From positions 62,001 through 126,000 of the forward strand of contig JANQMN010000037.1 of the NCBI GenBank assembly GCA_028280065.1: DNA of 64,000 nucleotides, written 5' to 3'. Positions within the stretch are counted from its first letter, which is position 1; each line of letters opens with the position of its first letter. The DNA is from Hahella sp. (GTDB taxonomy: Bacteria > Pseudomonadota > Gammaproteobacteria > Pseudomonadales > Oleiphilaceae). The translations under genes and the position numbers were made by a program. Of the stretch, positions 18,184-27,338 are shown in pieces. The notes beneath the pieces are model-generated. The model worked only from the letters and a program-made list of their open reading frames with translations, had not been told where the DNA came from and did not search any database.

Positions 18184-18951
18184 ATGGTAACTACTGTGAA
18201 TAATCTAACAAAGCTTATCCCAAACGTAGAGGTGCTAATAGAACTACCCACCGAGGAACTAGCCGAAACTGTCTTGCGGTTGGCTCGTGACTATCGGCAA
18301 AACAACCTGATCAACTTACACATTATCATGTCCGATATCGAAGGTGTCGGGTCGGTGGCATCAAGCGGATACCCTAGAGAAAGTTGGGATAACGCCAAGT
18401 TAGCTGTGGCCGAAGCGTGGAGTTGGCTGTGCGCACAGGGTTTACTGATTCCAGAGCCGGGATCAAATGGTCAAAATGGGTGGATGCTCCTAAGCCGTCG
18501 AGCCAACCAAATTTTGACCAACAACACGTTCATGACGTATACCCGCAGTCTCGCGTTTCCCAAATCGCTACTGCACCCTTCCATCGCTGACGAGGTATGG
18601 CTTGATATTGTTCGTGGAGATTTGGGCACTGCAGTTTTTAAGGCGTTTCGGGCAGTCGAAATTGCGGTCCGTCAGGCTGGCGGCTATGCGGCTAATGATA
18701 TCGGTGTGGACTTAATACGCCGAGCATTTAGGAAGGATACTGGCCCCCTTGCTGACTCTTCACAACCAAGCGGAGAACAAGAAGCTCTTTCTAACCTGTT
18801 CGCTGGTGCAATTGGGTCATATAAAAACAATCACTCACACCGCACTGTAACGATAAACGACCCGACGGAAGCACAGGAGATGGTAGTATTAGCCAGCCAC
18901 CTTTTGCGCATAGTTGATGATAGAGCCAATAGTCAGAGTTCTACCCCCTGA
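18184..18951 (+). CDS. TIGR02391/Ymh-family protein
   Basis: A 255-residue soluble protein. The C-terminal half matches the TIGR02391 (Hypoth_Ymh) family: VFKAFRAVEIAVRQAGGY, then GPLADSSQPSGEQEALSNLF, then AGAIGSYKNNHSHRTV and HLLRIVDDRA. The family is common on plasmids, phages and genomic islands. Its NHSHR motif in a helical bundle recalls HEPN-like folds, but that is inference. The N-terminal half appears to be a small helical/winged-helix region. It follows the DUF4062 gene by about 145 bp and may be co-transcribed. Confidence 0.88.
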   Translation: MVTTVNNLTKLIPNVEVLIELPTEELAETVLRLARDYRQNNLINLHIIMSDIEGVGSVASSGYPRESWDNAKLAVAEAWSWLCAQGLLIPEPGSNGQNGWMLLSRRANQILTNNTFMTYTRSLAFPKSLLHPSIADEVWLDIVRGDLGTAVFKAFRAVEIAVRQAGGYAANDIGVDLIRRAFRKDTGPLADSSQPSGEQEALSNLFAGAIGSYKNNHSHRTVTINDPTEAQEMVVLASHLLRIVDDRANSQSSTP

Positions 18952-19038
18952 TTTTAAAGCAGTCCCACCGAGAAACTGGCGGAGTAAATATTACTTTACG
19001 ATCTTAATCATACAACCTTATGAATAATGGTATTCTGT

Positions 19039-19057
19039 ATTCTCTCCTCCGGCACCA
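19039..19057 (+). repeat. Distal attachment repeat of the tRNA-Leu island
   Basis: This is an exact second copy of the 19-bp tRNA-Leu 3' end (ATTCTCTCCTCCGGCACCA), isolated from any tRNA structure. It marks the far boundary of the island. Confidence 0.85.
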
Positions 19058-19220
19058 ACTTCTTCTTAGCGTCGAGTATCACAAATCGCTCAACCGCCAC
19101 TCACGGCAGTTTACTTTTTGCGGCATTTCTCACATCATTGTCTTCGTTAACAGGTACAATAGTAAGCCTATGCATCAATTGGCTTGTCGCTTCTGACACG
19201 GATATACGGAGTTTTTCCAC

Positions 19221-19409
19221 ATGGAAAAGGATATTGGTTCAACTTGCCCGGACTGTGGTTCAACCAGTTTTATTGAGTGGCAACGGGTTACCACTGATTC
19301 AATTTCCCTCAACCAGACAAAAATCACCAAGGTGATCTGCAGAAAATGCGGCAGAGTCCTACCTGATCGGCGCAAGAATGCCAGGGAAGACAACCGGCAT
19401 TCGTTCTAA
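19221..19409 (+). CDS. Small zinc-ribbon protein
   Basis: A 62-residue ORF with two CxxC pairs (CPDC near residue 9 and CRKC near 43) spaced as in a zinc ribbon. A GGAG sequence lies 9 bp before the ATG. It sits just outside the island boundary, in what was probably the original neighbourhood of tRNA-Leu. No specific function can be given. Confidence 0.55.
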   Translation: MEKDIGSTCPDCGSTSFIEWQRVTTDSISLNQTKITKVICRKCGRVLPDRRKNAREDNRHSF

Positions 19410-19513
19410 AGTTCACAGACAATGCGGACGCCTTGTAGGCGGATGGGTTCAATCTGTCCTAGACGGATGCCGGCATCTATTTATCAACTTGCCCAAAAAA
19501 AGAGATAAACAGC

Positions 19514-20743
19514 CTACTCAAGAAGTACCTCAAAGGTAAAAAAGCCGGCCTCAGATTTGATTCTATAGGTCATATTCAAGCGTTTGAGAATTCTGCTAAT
19601 CAGGTAAAGCCCCTGGCCGATTCCCTCACTCGAAGAACTCTTGACGCCTGGTTGCAACAGATCGGCAGGTATATCCCCTTGAAGCGCATTTCTGAATGAA
19701 AAGTACGGCTTTTGGTATTGAATGGTCAGCTCGGGACGGGCGGCGTGTTGAATGGCGTTTTCGATCAAATTCCGGCAGAGCACGGACAATAGGCGGTCAT
19801 TAATGTCGATAGTCGTATTTCCGGCAATCTCAATCGTAACCTCAATCCGACGGCCTTCTATTGCCTCGCTCAAACTAAGAAGTTCCTTTTCCACCAAGTC
19901 TTTCAGATTAACGGAGCGGACATCCAAAGATTCACTTCTGGCTAGCGATAATAAAACCTCGATGGTTTGATTCAGGGATTCCACAGACGATTTTAAATCC
20001 GGCAAATCGGAATCCCGCCATTGGCGGGTTTCAACTAATGTTAGGGTATTTTTTATAACGCTTAGCGGGGTTCTAATCTCATGACTCACATCCCGAGTAA
20101 AATCTCGTTCTCTATGCAACGCATCTTGGAGTTGACCAAGCGTGAACTCCAGGGTGTTAATGAAAACATCCAACTCCCTGACAGATCTGGATAGCGGTAG
20201 CGACTTATCAAGCTGCAGTTGCCGGAGTTCATGACCTATGTCCGTCACGGGTTTGACTATAAATCGGCTGATTCGGTAAACGGTGTAAATCGCCAAACCT
20301 ATTATGGGAATGAACAAAAGCAGAAAAAGTAACATGATGCTGGTGGAAAAGTTCGTCACCACCAGCAGTGATGACACTTCGGCAACCAACAAACCCTGGT
20401 AGTTCTCATCGAGCTTTAAGGGTAAGACATGGTAATGCTGGTCCGTTTCCGTGAAAACTTCGCTAAGATTAGGATTTTCCTTAAGCGCCATCTCAACGGC
20501 TACAGGTAAGGCTTTGTCTGCCGGGTAAAACTGCACAGTGGATAGCGTGGGACGCGGTAGTTTGCCGGTTTCCTCAAATTCAATTCTGATTTCCCGGGCA
20601 GTATCCTTCAGCAAAGCTTCAATTATTTCATCTTCAACGATGTAAGCCACAAGAATGGTGATACCGAAATAGACAGCGCCCAGCATGAGCACCAAAGTGC
20701 TGACTAAAAAAAAGATCCCGGTTTTCAGGCTTCTAAATGTCAT
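19514..20743 (-). CDS. Two-component sensor histidine kinase
   Basis: A 409-residue inner-membrane kinase. Two membrane spans (about 8-32 and 133-155) bracket a periplasmic sensor of about 100 residues. A HAMP-like linker, the HisKA box RDVSHEIRTPLSVIKN with the phosphorylated His, and an ATPase domain with NLIENAIQHA and GIGQGLYLISRIL follow. It overlaps the response regulator gene by 4 bp, so the two are translationally coupled. The signal sensed is unknown. Confidence 0.93.
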   Translation of the reverse strand: MTFRSLKTGIFFLVSTLVLMLGAVYFGITILVAYIVEDEIIEALLKDTAREIRIEFEETGKLPRPTLSTVQFYPADKALPVAVEMALKENPNLSEVFTETDQHYHVLPLKLDENYQGLLVAEVSSLLVVTNFSTSIMLLFLLLFIPIIGLAIYTVYRISRFIVKPVTDIGHELRQLQLDKSLPLSRSVRELDVFINTLEFTLGQLQDALHRERDFTRDVSHEIRTPLSVIKNTLTLVETRQWRDSDLPDLKSSVESLNQTIEVLLSLARSESLDVRSVNLKDLVEKELLSLSEAIEGRRIEVTIEIAGNTTIDINDRLLSVLCRNLIENAIQHAARPELTIQYQKPYFSFRNALQGDIPADLLQPGVKSSSSEGIGQGLYLISRILKRLNMTYRIKSEAGFFTFEVLLE

Positions 20744-21411
20744 TTCACTTCCAATTTAAACCCGACGTTCAAAATGGTCTTAAGCATCGGATAGGAGAAA
20801 GGCTTGTCCAATGCTTTTCTCAGGCTGTAAATGTGTGACTTAAGCGCATCGCTCTCAGGAGGTGTATCCTCCCACACTTTATGGGTGAGGATGTTACGGG
20901 CTACCGGTTCCGGGTGTGCTTTGGCGAGCACCGTGAGAATCCGGAATCCGATATGGGTCAGCTTGACCGGCTTATCCTGTCTGGTCACCTGCTGCCTGGC
21001 GAGATCAATTTTCAGCTCACCGAGGGTTATCCGTTTATTCCGGTGAAGTTCGGAACGCCTGGAGAGCGCCTGACAGCGTAATGCCAGTTCGCGAAGATCA
21101 AAGGGCTTGGTCAGATAATCGTCCGCCCCCTGGTGAAAACCTTGCGCCTTGTCTTCGAAACTATCCCTAGCGGTCACCATCAGTATTCCCGGTGTCGCAT
21201 CGGATTGAGATCGAATTTCCCGGCAAATTTCGAGTCCGTCGATATCCGGCAAATTAAGATCCAAAAGGATGACGTCGAAAACCTCTGCCAATGACAAACG
21301 TATTCCCGCGGCCCCTGTGGCGGCATGATCTACAATCCAGCCGTGCGCCTCCAAAAACTCGACGGTCTGCCGGGCAATTGTCGGATTGTCTTCGATCAAC
21401 AGAACTTTCAT
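20740..21411 (-). CDS. OmpR-type response regulator
   Basis: A 223-residue regulator with an N-terminal receiver domain (LLIEDNPTIARQ, phospho-acceptor Asp in VILLDLNLPDIDG, conserved Lys in YLTKPFD) and a C-terminal winged helix (LTHIGFRILTVLAKAHPEPV, SHIYSLRKALD). Phosphorylation by the adjacent kinase would control DNA binding. The DJ-1-like gene immediately upstream on the same strand, 34 bp away, is probably in the same operon and possibly a target. Confidence 0.94.
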   Translation of the reverse strand: MKVLLIEDNPTIARQTVEFLEAHGWIVDHAATGAAGIRLSLAEVFDVILLDLNLPDIDGLEICREIRSQSDATPGILMVTARDSFEDKAQGFHQGADDYLTKPFDLRELALRCQALSRRSELHRNKRITLGELKIDLARQQVTRQDKPVKLTHIGFRILTVLAKAHPEPVARNILTHKVWEDTPPESDALKSHIYSLRKALDKPFSYPMLKTILNVGFKLEVK

Positions 21412-21445
21412 TTTTAAAAACGTTGTTTGATGAGAATCAAACAGA

Positions 21446-22510
21446 TTAGTCAGCGTTCTGAATTTGACTTACCAATAGCATGAGATCCAACGCCTTGCGT
21501 ATTTCCCATTGCATTATCGCCACCAGACTATGAACCAACAGTAATACCTGATCATAGACCTGTTGGCTTTCTTCCACTATTTTGGCGGTATATTTCCGGC
21601 CTTCATTCTCGTACGCAATCAGCAATGCCACACTGTTTTCTTCCGGTGTTTTGGCGCGCGAAACCGGCTGATAACCCAGTGCGCTGATCATATTCTCGGC
21701 GACCGTCCAGACCGACCATGGGTTTTGACCGGTAATCAACTGACCATCCCGGCTCACCTTTTCCAGGTAGGTTAAGCCTTTGTTGAAGATGGCTCCCCTG
21801 GCTTTCAACTGAGACTCCAACAGGAAGGGAAAAAGCTGTTCCGCGTCGGGGATAAGAAAAAGCTCTTCATCGTTGGTAAACGCACTGATCTGCTTGCCCT
21901 TTATGAGAGGCTGGCCATTATCGAGCACGACATTAACCAGCGCTGCAGGTCCATGACACACCGCTCCCACTACCTTGCCTTGCTGGTAATGCGTTTTTAC
22001 TATGTTCTGAATAAAGGGATTATCCGGAAAATCGAACATCGTGCCTTTGCCGCCGACAAAATAAACCGCTGCATAATCGTTTGGGTCTATCTGATCGACC
22101 TTCAAGGTGTTTTTTACTTTTCCTTGCGCCGTTGCATCGTTTAAAAAGGCATAATCGAAAGGCCCCATGTCATCACCGTCGATAACCACGGGCGGTTCAC
22201 CGCCGAGCGGACTGGCAATATCGACGGTAAAGCCATTGGTTTGAAATACATAGTAGGCTCTGGACAACTCTGTGAGCTCATAGCCCGTGGATTTCTTGGA
22301 ATCGCCCATCGTTGCGGTGTTAGTAACCACAGCCAATATTTTTCCGCGATTGTCATTCACCGTTTGAGAAAGATACTCCAGTTCAGACGGGACAGTTTCT
22401 TTCAATGCGGCACGATGGGATTGGTCCGGAATGAGGCTATAAAACCAAATTGCCGTTCCGATAACCGGCATGAGTAAAACTGATACGACCAGCAAGATTT
22501 TCTTAAGCAT
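21446..22510 (-). CDS. Membrane-anchored DJ-1/PfpI family protein (Hsp31-like)
   Basis: A 354-residue protein. The first 25 residues form an uncleaved-looking hydrophobic segment, followed by a DJ-1/PfpI domain at about 55-290. The nucleophile elbow GAVCHGPAAL gives Cys185 and His186, and the conserved acidic residue is near Glu81 in the GYELTELSRAYYVF helix. This arrangement matches Hsp31-type chaperone/glyoxalase proteins, which act on carbonyl damage. An extra C-terminal tail of about 60 residues rich in hydrophobic helices is unusual. It lies 34 bp upstream of the two-component system genes, suggesting a stress-response unit. Confidence 0.85.
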   Translation of the reverse strand: MLKKILLVVSVLLMPVIGTAIWFYSLIPDQSHRAALKETVPSELEYLSQTVNDNRGKILAVVTNTATMGDSKKSTGYELTELSRAYYVFQTNGFTVDIASPLGGEPPVVIDGDDMGPFDYAFLNDATAQGKVKNTLKVDQIDPNDYAAVYFVGGKGTMFDFPDNPFIQNIVKTHYQQGKVVGAVCHGPAALVNVVLDNGQPLIKGKQISAFTNDEELFLIPDAEQLFPFLLESQLKARGAIFNKGLTYLEKVSRDGQLITGQNPWSVWTVAENMISALGYQPVSRAKTPEENSVALLIAYENEGRKYTAKIVEESQQVYDQVLLLVHSLVAIMQWEIRKALDLMLLVSQIQNAD

Positions 22511-22751
22511 TTCACCCTCTCAATTTGTCATTCGCCAAGCAGACTATCAGGAACGAGGTGAAATCCAGGTGAAAGATTCTTCTTCATACTACACCTGGGT
22601 GTTGGGGATAATAAAAGTACCTTGGTGCGTTTACCCAGGTAATTCGTAACCTGACCGCAAACTGATTTTCGGTTAGGATCGTAACTCTCAATGCGTTGAA
22701 TCTCGTTAAATCCACAACCGCTTCAGAATATTGTTCTTACGGGACACCTAA

Positions 22752-23024
22752 ATGCTTGTCAAAAATATTGGAAATGCCGTCTTAATAGTCGTTGCAGCAA
22801 TTTTTCTGGTATTAGGACTCATCACCCTACCCTTGCCCCTTCCCACGGGGATTCCATTGATAGTTCTTGCATCCATACTGCTTGTGCTCGTCAGTAAAAA
22901 AGTGCGGAACCTTCTACGGCGGTATCGACAGCGTCACCCAAGTCTCAATCGCAGCATCGAGTCATCCAAAAGCTATCTGCCAACCGCGGTGCAAGCCAAG
23001 TTATCAGAAACTGATCCGGAATAG
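22752..23024 (+). CDS. Small two-span membrane protein (PGPGW-like)
   Basis: A 90-residue protein with two membrane spans (about 8-27 and 32-48) joined by the turn LPLPLPTGIP, then a basic cytosolic tail (KKVRNLLRRYRQRHP). The fold and turn resemble the PGPGW/YbaN-type small membrane proteins. No function is known to me for the group. Confidence 0.65.
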   Translation: MLVKNIGNAVLIVVAAIFLVLGLITLPLPLPTGIPLIVLASILLVLVSKKVRNLLRRYRQRHPSLNRSIESSKSYLPTAVQAKLSETDPE

Positions 23025-23406
23025 GCCGAATATCGAAAATACAAGTGAACATCTAGGCTCGACAACATTCGAAATCACACTTTCAAGTACCTATAAGAAA
23101 ACCTCGAATGAGGTGCTGGTTCATCTCAAAATCATTGCGATAACTTCTCAGGTTTAATTGGACAAAAAACTCACTCAGATCTCGTATAAAAATGACTCGT
23201 TATTACCTTTAACTCATTGATTGTCATGGTTTTTTACATTATTCAAAGCTGACATTGTAACGCCTATTTTTTAACCAACCGTACACAAAGAGAACAAGTG
23301 TTTTAGGTATAAATATTGCTCAAACACCGACCGCAGTACAGGGATAAGCCAATTAAAGAATCATGATTATTTGTGGCTTTTAGTTTAAATAGAAAAGGTT
23401 AGTGTT
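23025..23406. other. Intergenic region without a recognised gene
   Basis: About 380 bp of AT-rich sequence with no convincing ORF, repeat or RNA gene. The last part carries the ribosome binding site of the short secreted-protein remnant that follows. Confidence 0.5.
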
Positions 23407-23616
23407 ATGCGCAAAATTGCATCAAATTTAGTAATGTGTGGAATGATTACCGTATCACCCGTATTTGCCGCTCCCATTTCAGTCTCTTCTACGACTGATG
23501 CGTCCGATTTGGTAGACACTCTTTTAGGTTCTGGAATAGCGCTTGTAGGTACGCCCACCTATACAGGAGCTGCAGGACTTTTCTTTTTTCGAATTCTAAG
23601 AATTAGATTTAACTAA
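23407..23616 (+). pseudogene. Truncated secreted protein, choice-of-anchor L type N-terminus
   Basis: A 69-residue frame with a clear signal peptide (MRKIASNLVMCGMITVSPVFA, cleaved before AP) and then SSTTDASDLVDTLLGSGIAL and TYTGAAG. This is the typical start of proteins carrying a choice-of-anchor L domain, which run to several hundred residues. After TYTGAAG the frame turns into low-complexity LFFFRILRIRFN and stops. No continuation was found in other frames. A hairpin at 23630-23652 follows. I read it as a broken gene. Confidence 0.55.
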
Positions 23617-23688
23617 TTGTTTTGTAATTATGTGGTCTTTTAAAGATCACATAAGCTAACAACAAACCATAGCGCAAGGATCATCAGC

Positions 23689-24096
23689 CTAAGCGCCAAG
23701 CAAGGGTAAATGTTTAACCTTGTGGTAAACAAGGGAAAGTTGGATACAGTGCTTCACTTGCCGGGCCGGAATGGGCTGGGCTAAGCCGAGAACGAATGCG
23801 CGGTTGCCCTCGTAGGTGCCTTGGGGATAGAGTTCGCGAAAGGTTTCGACCAACCTGGTTTGGCAATGGAAAAATATGCCTATTTGCTCAGGTGATCCTG
23901 GCTTCCAGTGGATTCGCAATGTACTGCCGCCTTTACAGGTGTAACTTGGCTCACCCCATTTTAAGCATTCAGTGAGATCCGCAACACAAAGTTCCTGCGC
24001 GACTTCAAATACTAAATTTCGAAGTACCAGAAACTTCTCCTTTGCCGCATCAGGATAGGTAGCGATCACTGCTTCCACTTCGGCATTCAAATCCAT
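23689..24096 (-). CDS. DUF1801 domain protein
   Basis: A 135-residue soluble protein of the DUF1801 (YdhG-like) family, seen in the segment LTECLKWGEPSYTCKGGSTLRIHWK and the C-terminal helix pair. I use the start MDLNAEVEAVIATYP, 4 bp after the cysG stop, because the longer frame would overlap cysG with an atypical N-terminus. Function is not established for the family. The close spacing suggests co-transcription with cysG. Confidence 0.8.
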   Translation of the reverse strand: MDLNAEVEAVIATYPDAAKEKFLVLRNLVFEVAQELCVADLTECLKWGEPSYTCKGGSTLRIHWKPGSPEQIGIFFHCQTRLVETFRELYPQGTYEGNRAFVLGLAQPIPARQVKHCIQLSLVYHKVKHLPLLGA

Positions 24097-24100
24097 GCCA

Positions 24101-25522
24101 TCAATGCAGCCAGTTAAGCTTTTCCCGCAACCGAACCACTTCGCCAATGATGATAATCGTCGGTCCATGCACCTCGCGATTGGAAAGGTCGTCGGTAATT
24201 GCAGCTAACGTGCTGACAATAACTTCTTGCTCCGGCGTGGTCCCCCTGCTGACCAAGGCTACGGGCATATCTTTCCGCATGCCATGTTTTTGCAATTCGG
24301 CAGCGATAAGGGGAAGACCGAGCAGCCCCATGTAAAACACCAGGGTTTGGTGTTCATTGATAAATTCCCGCCAGGGCAAATCGCAGGTATTGTTCTTCAA
24401 ATGTCCGGTAACAAACCTGACACTCTGGGAGTAATCTCGATGGGTAAGCGGAATCCCGGCATAGGCCGCGCAACCGGAAGCGGCGGTGATACCGGGCACT
24501 ACCTGGAACGGAATGCCTGCATCTGCAAGGAGGTCTATTTCTTCACCGCCTCGGCCGAAAATGAACGGATCGCCGCCCTTTAAACGCAGCACCCGGCGGC
24601 CCTGCTGGGCGAGACTGACCAGTAGCGCATTAATCTCCTGTTGCGGCAAGGTATGATTCGAACGCGCCTTCCCGACATTAATTTTCTCCGCGTCGCGTCT
24701 GACTAAATCGAGAATCGGAGGAGAGACCAACCGGTCATATAGCACTACATCGGCCTGGCGCATCAGCCGCAGTGCACGAAAGGTCAGTAAGTCGGGATCG
24801 CCGGGACCGGCACCAACGAGATAAACTTCCCCATCTGCGGCAATGCTTCCGGCATTTTTCAGCGCGTTTTCCAACTGTTCCTCCGCTTTTTCCATTCTTC
24901 CGGCATACACCAGGTCCGCCAATTGCCCTTCAAGATTGGTCTCCCAAAATCTGCGCCGCTGGTTAAGGGTCGGTAATGTATCCTTGACCCGCTGCCGAAA
25001 TCTCCCGGCCAACTGCGCAAGCCGCCCCAAACCATGGGGTATGGTCGCTTCCAGGCGATTTCGCAACAGCCGGGTTAACACCGGCGCATCGCCACTGCTG
25101 GAAATCGCGATCAGCAAGGGATGCCGGTCAATCACGGATGGGAAGATCATATTGCTCTGCTCTGGCTGTTCAACGACATTGACCGGCATTTGGCGTTGTT
25201 TTGCCAGATTCGCGATCTGTACATTGAGCAATTGATCGTTGCTGGCCGCAACCACCAGAGCGCGTTCGTCGAGTAAGTCGTCCGTGAACTCCGGCCCTTG
25301 AAAAACTAACGCAGACTCCAGCGGATGATCTAATTTGAGCTTTGCCAACGCCGGCGATGAGGAATCCCCGACCACCAAAACGTCGGCTCCTGCTCTTAAA
25401 AGCAACTCAATTTTCCGCGCTGCCGGTTCGCCCTCCCCAACGACCAAACAAGGCTGACCACGGACATCAAGCGCTACCGGCAAGAAATGCCAGGCGTTGG
25501 TTTTTTCTATTCCCGCGCTCAT
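24101..25522 (-). CDS. cysG: Siroheme synthase CysG
   Basis: A 473-residue fusion that makes siroheme from uroporphyrinogen III. The N-terminal dehydrogenase/ferrochelatase module has VVGEGEPAARKIELL and SSSGDAPVLTRLLRNRLE. The C-terminal methyltransferase module has LVGAGPGDPDLLT, LRLKGGDPFIFGRGGEE and PGITAASGCAAYAGIPLTHRD. Residue 118 in NVVEQP is Glu where E. coli and Salmonella CysG have the catalytic Asp of NVVDAP. This may alter the first module. The gene follows serS, as in Pseudomonas relatives. Confidence 0.94.
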   Translation of the reverse strand: MSAGIEKTNAWHFLPVALDVRGQPCLVVGEGEPAARKIELLLRAGADVLVVGDSSSPALAKLKLDHPLESALVFQGPEFTDDLLDERALVVAASNDQLLNVQIANLAKQRQMPVNVVEQPEQSNMIFPSVIDRHPLLIAISSSGDAPVLTRLLRNRLEATIPHGLGRLAQLAGRFRQRVKDTLPTLNQRRRFWETNLEGQLADLVYAGRMEKAEEQLENALKNAGSIAADGEVYLVGAGPGDPDLLTFRALRLMRQADVVLYDRLVSPPILDLVRRDAEKINVGKARSNHTLPQQEINALLVSLAQQGRRVLRLKGGDPFIFGRGGEEIDLLADAGIPFQVVPGITAASGCAAYAGIPLTHRDYSQSVRFVTGHLKNNTCDLPWREFINEHQTLVFYMGLLGLPLIAAELQKHGMRKDMPVALVSRGTTPEQEVIVSTLAAITDDLSNREVHGPTIIIIGEVVRLREKLNWLH

Positions 25523-25549
25523 CTTCCCTAACCTGCCGAATCGACCGGT

Positions 25550-26848
<1,299 letters not shown>

Positions 26849-26871
26849 TTACGATTGAGATCATTGAGCGT

Positions 26872-27258
26872 TTAGAGCAACAGGCTTCTGGCGAAAAATA
26901 TCGCCAATCCCGTCGCAAAAACGCATAGTATAACGCTCATTAGAATGTAGGCTCCAGCAGCAATGTAGCTGCTGTTGTCGAGCATATTAAATACTTCCAG
27001 CGAAAAAGTGGAAAATGTCGTGAAAGCACCTAAAAAACCGACCATCAGCAACGATCGCAACTGACTTTCCGCATGCAAACGTTCAACGATAAAAACAAAG
27101 GCCAGCCCGAGACAAAACGAACCTATGATATTGACGGCTAGCGTACCCCAGGGGAACCTGCTGCCAAAGGCATTGGTTACCAGGGCAACGGTTAAGTAGC
27201 GACCTACGGCACCGGCTGCGCCGCCAATGGCGACCATCATTAAATGAGAAAACGTCAT
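26872..27258 (-). CDS. crcB: Fluoride channel CrcB/Fluc
   Basis: A 128-residue protein with four membrane spans that exports fluoride as a dual-topology dimer. The motifs GGAAGAVGRYL, NIIGSF and FLGAFTTFSTFS are intact. No convincing fluoride riboswitch was seen in the 80 bp upstream. It is embedded in the rarA-crcB-serS row. Confidence 0.95.
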   Translation of the reverse strand: MTFSHLMMVAIGGAAGAVGRYLTVALVTNAFGSRFPWGTLAVNIIGSFCLGLAFVFIVERLHAESQLRSLLMVGFLGAFTTFSTFSLEVFNMLDNSSYIAAGAYILMSVILCVFATGLAIFFARSLLL

Positions 27259-27338
27259 AACCTATGTCTGTTTGAGTTTAAGTAGGATGAGCTGGAAGCT
27301 CCGTTTAAAGATCCGAAATGTTCGCTAAAACAAACCCA

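Larger units (their letters stand above)
11459..19057. mobile_element. Genomic island integrated in tRNA-Leu
   Basis: The last 19 bp of the tRNA-Leu gene are repeated exactly at 19039-19057, with no second tRNA around that copy. The interval is about 7.6 kb. It carries a broken tyrosine-recombinase start next to the tRNA, a transposase remnant, a cassette array with attC-like sites, a serine recombinase and several accessory genes. Outside the second repeat, the plus-strand zinc-ribbon ORF and the two-component system resume ordinary chromosome. This is the classic structure of a tRNA-site integrative element, now probably immobile because its integrase is degraded. Confidence 0.85.

Noticed and set aside
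19027-19335. A 102-codon plus-strand frame crossing the distal island repeat
   Set aside because: It runs through the 19-bp attachment repeat and overlaps the zinc-ribbon ORF in another frame, so it is probably chance.
27259-27338. Fluoride riboswitch upstream of crcB
   Set aside because: The 80-bp gap does not show the conserved crcB-RNA core by eye, and crcB appears to be read within a longer minus-strand transcript.
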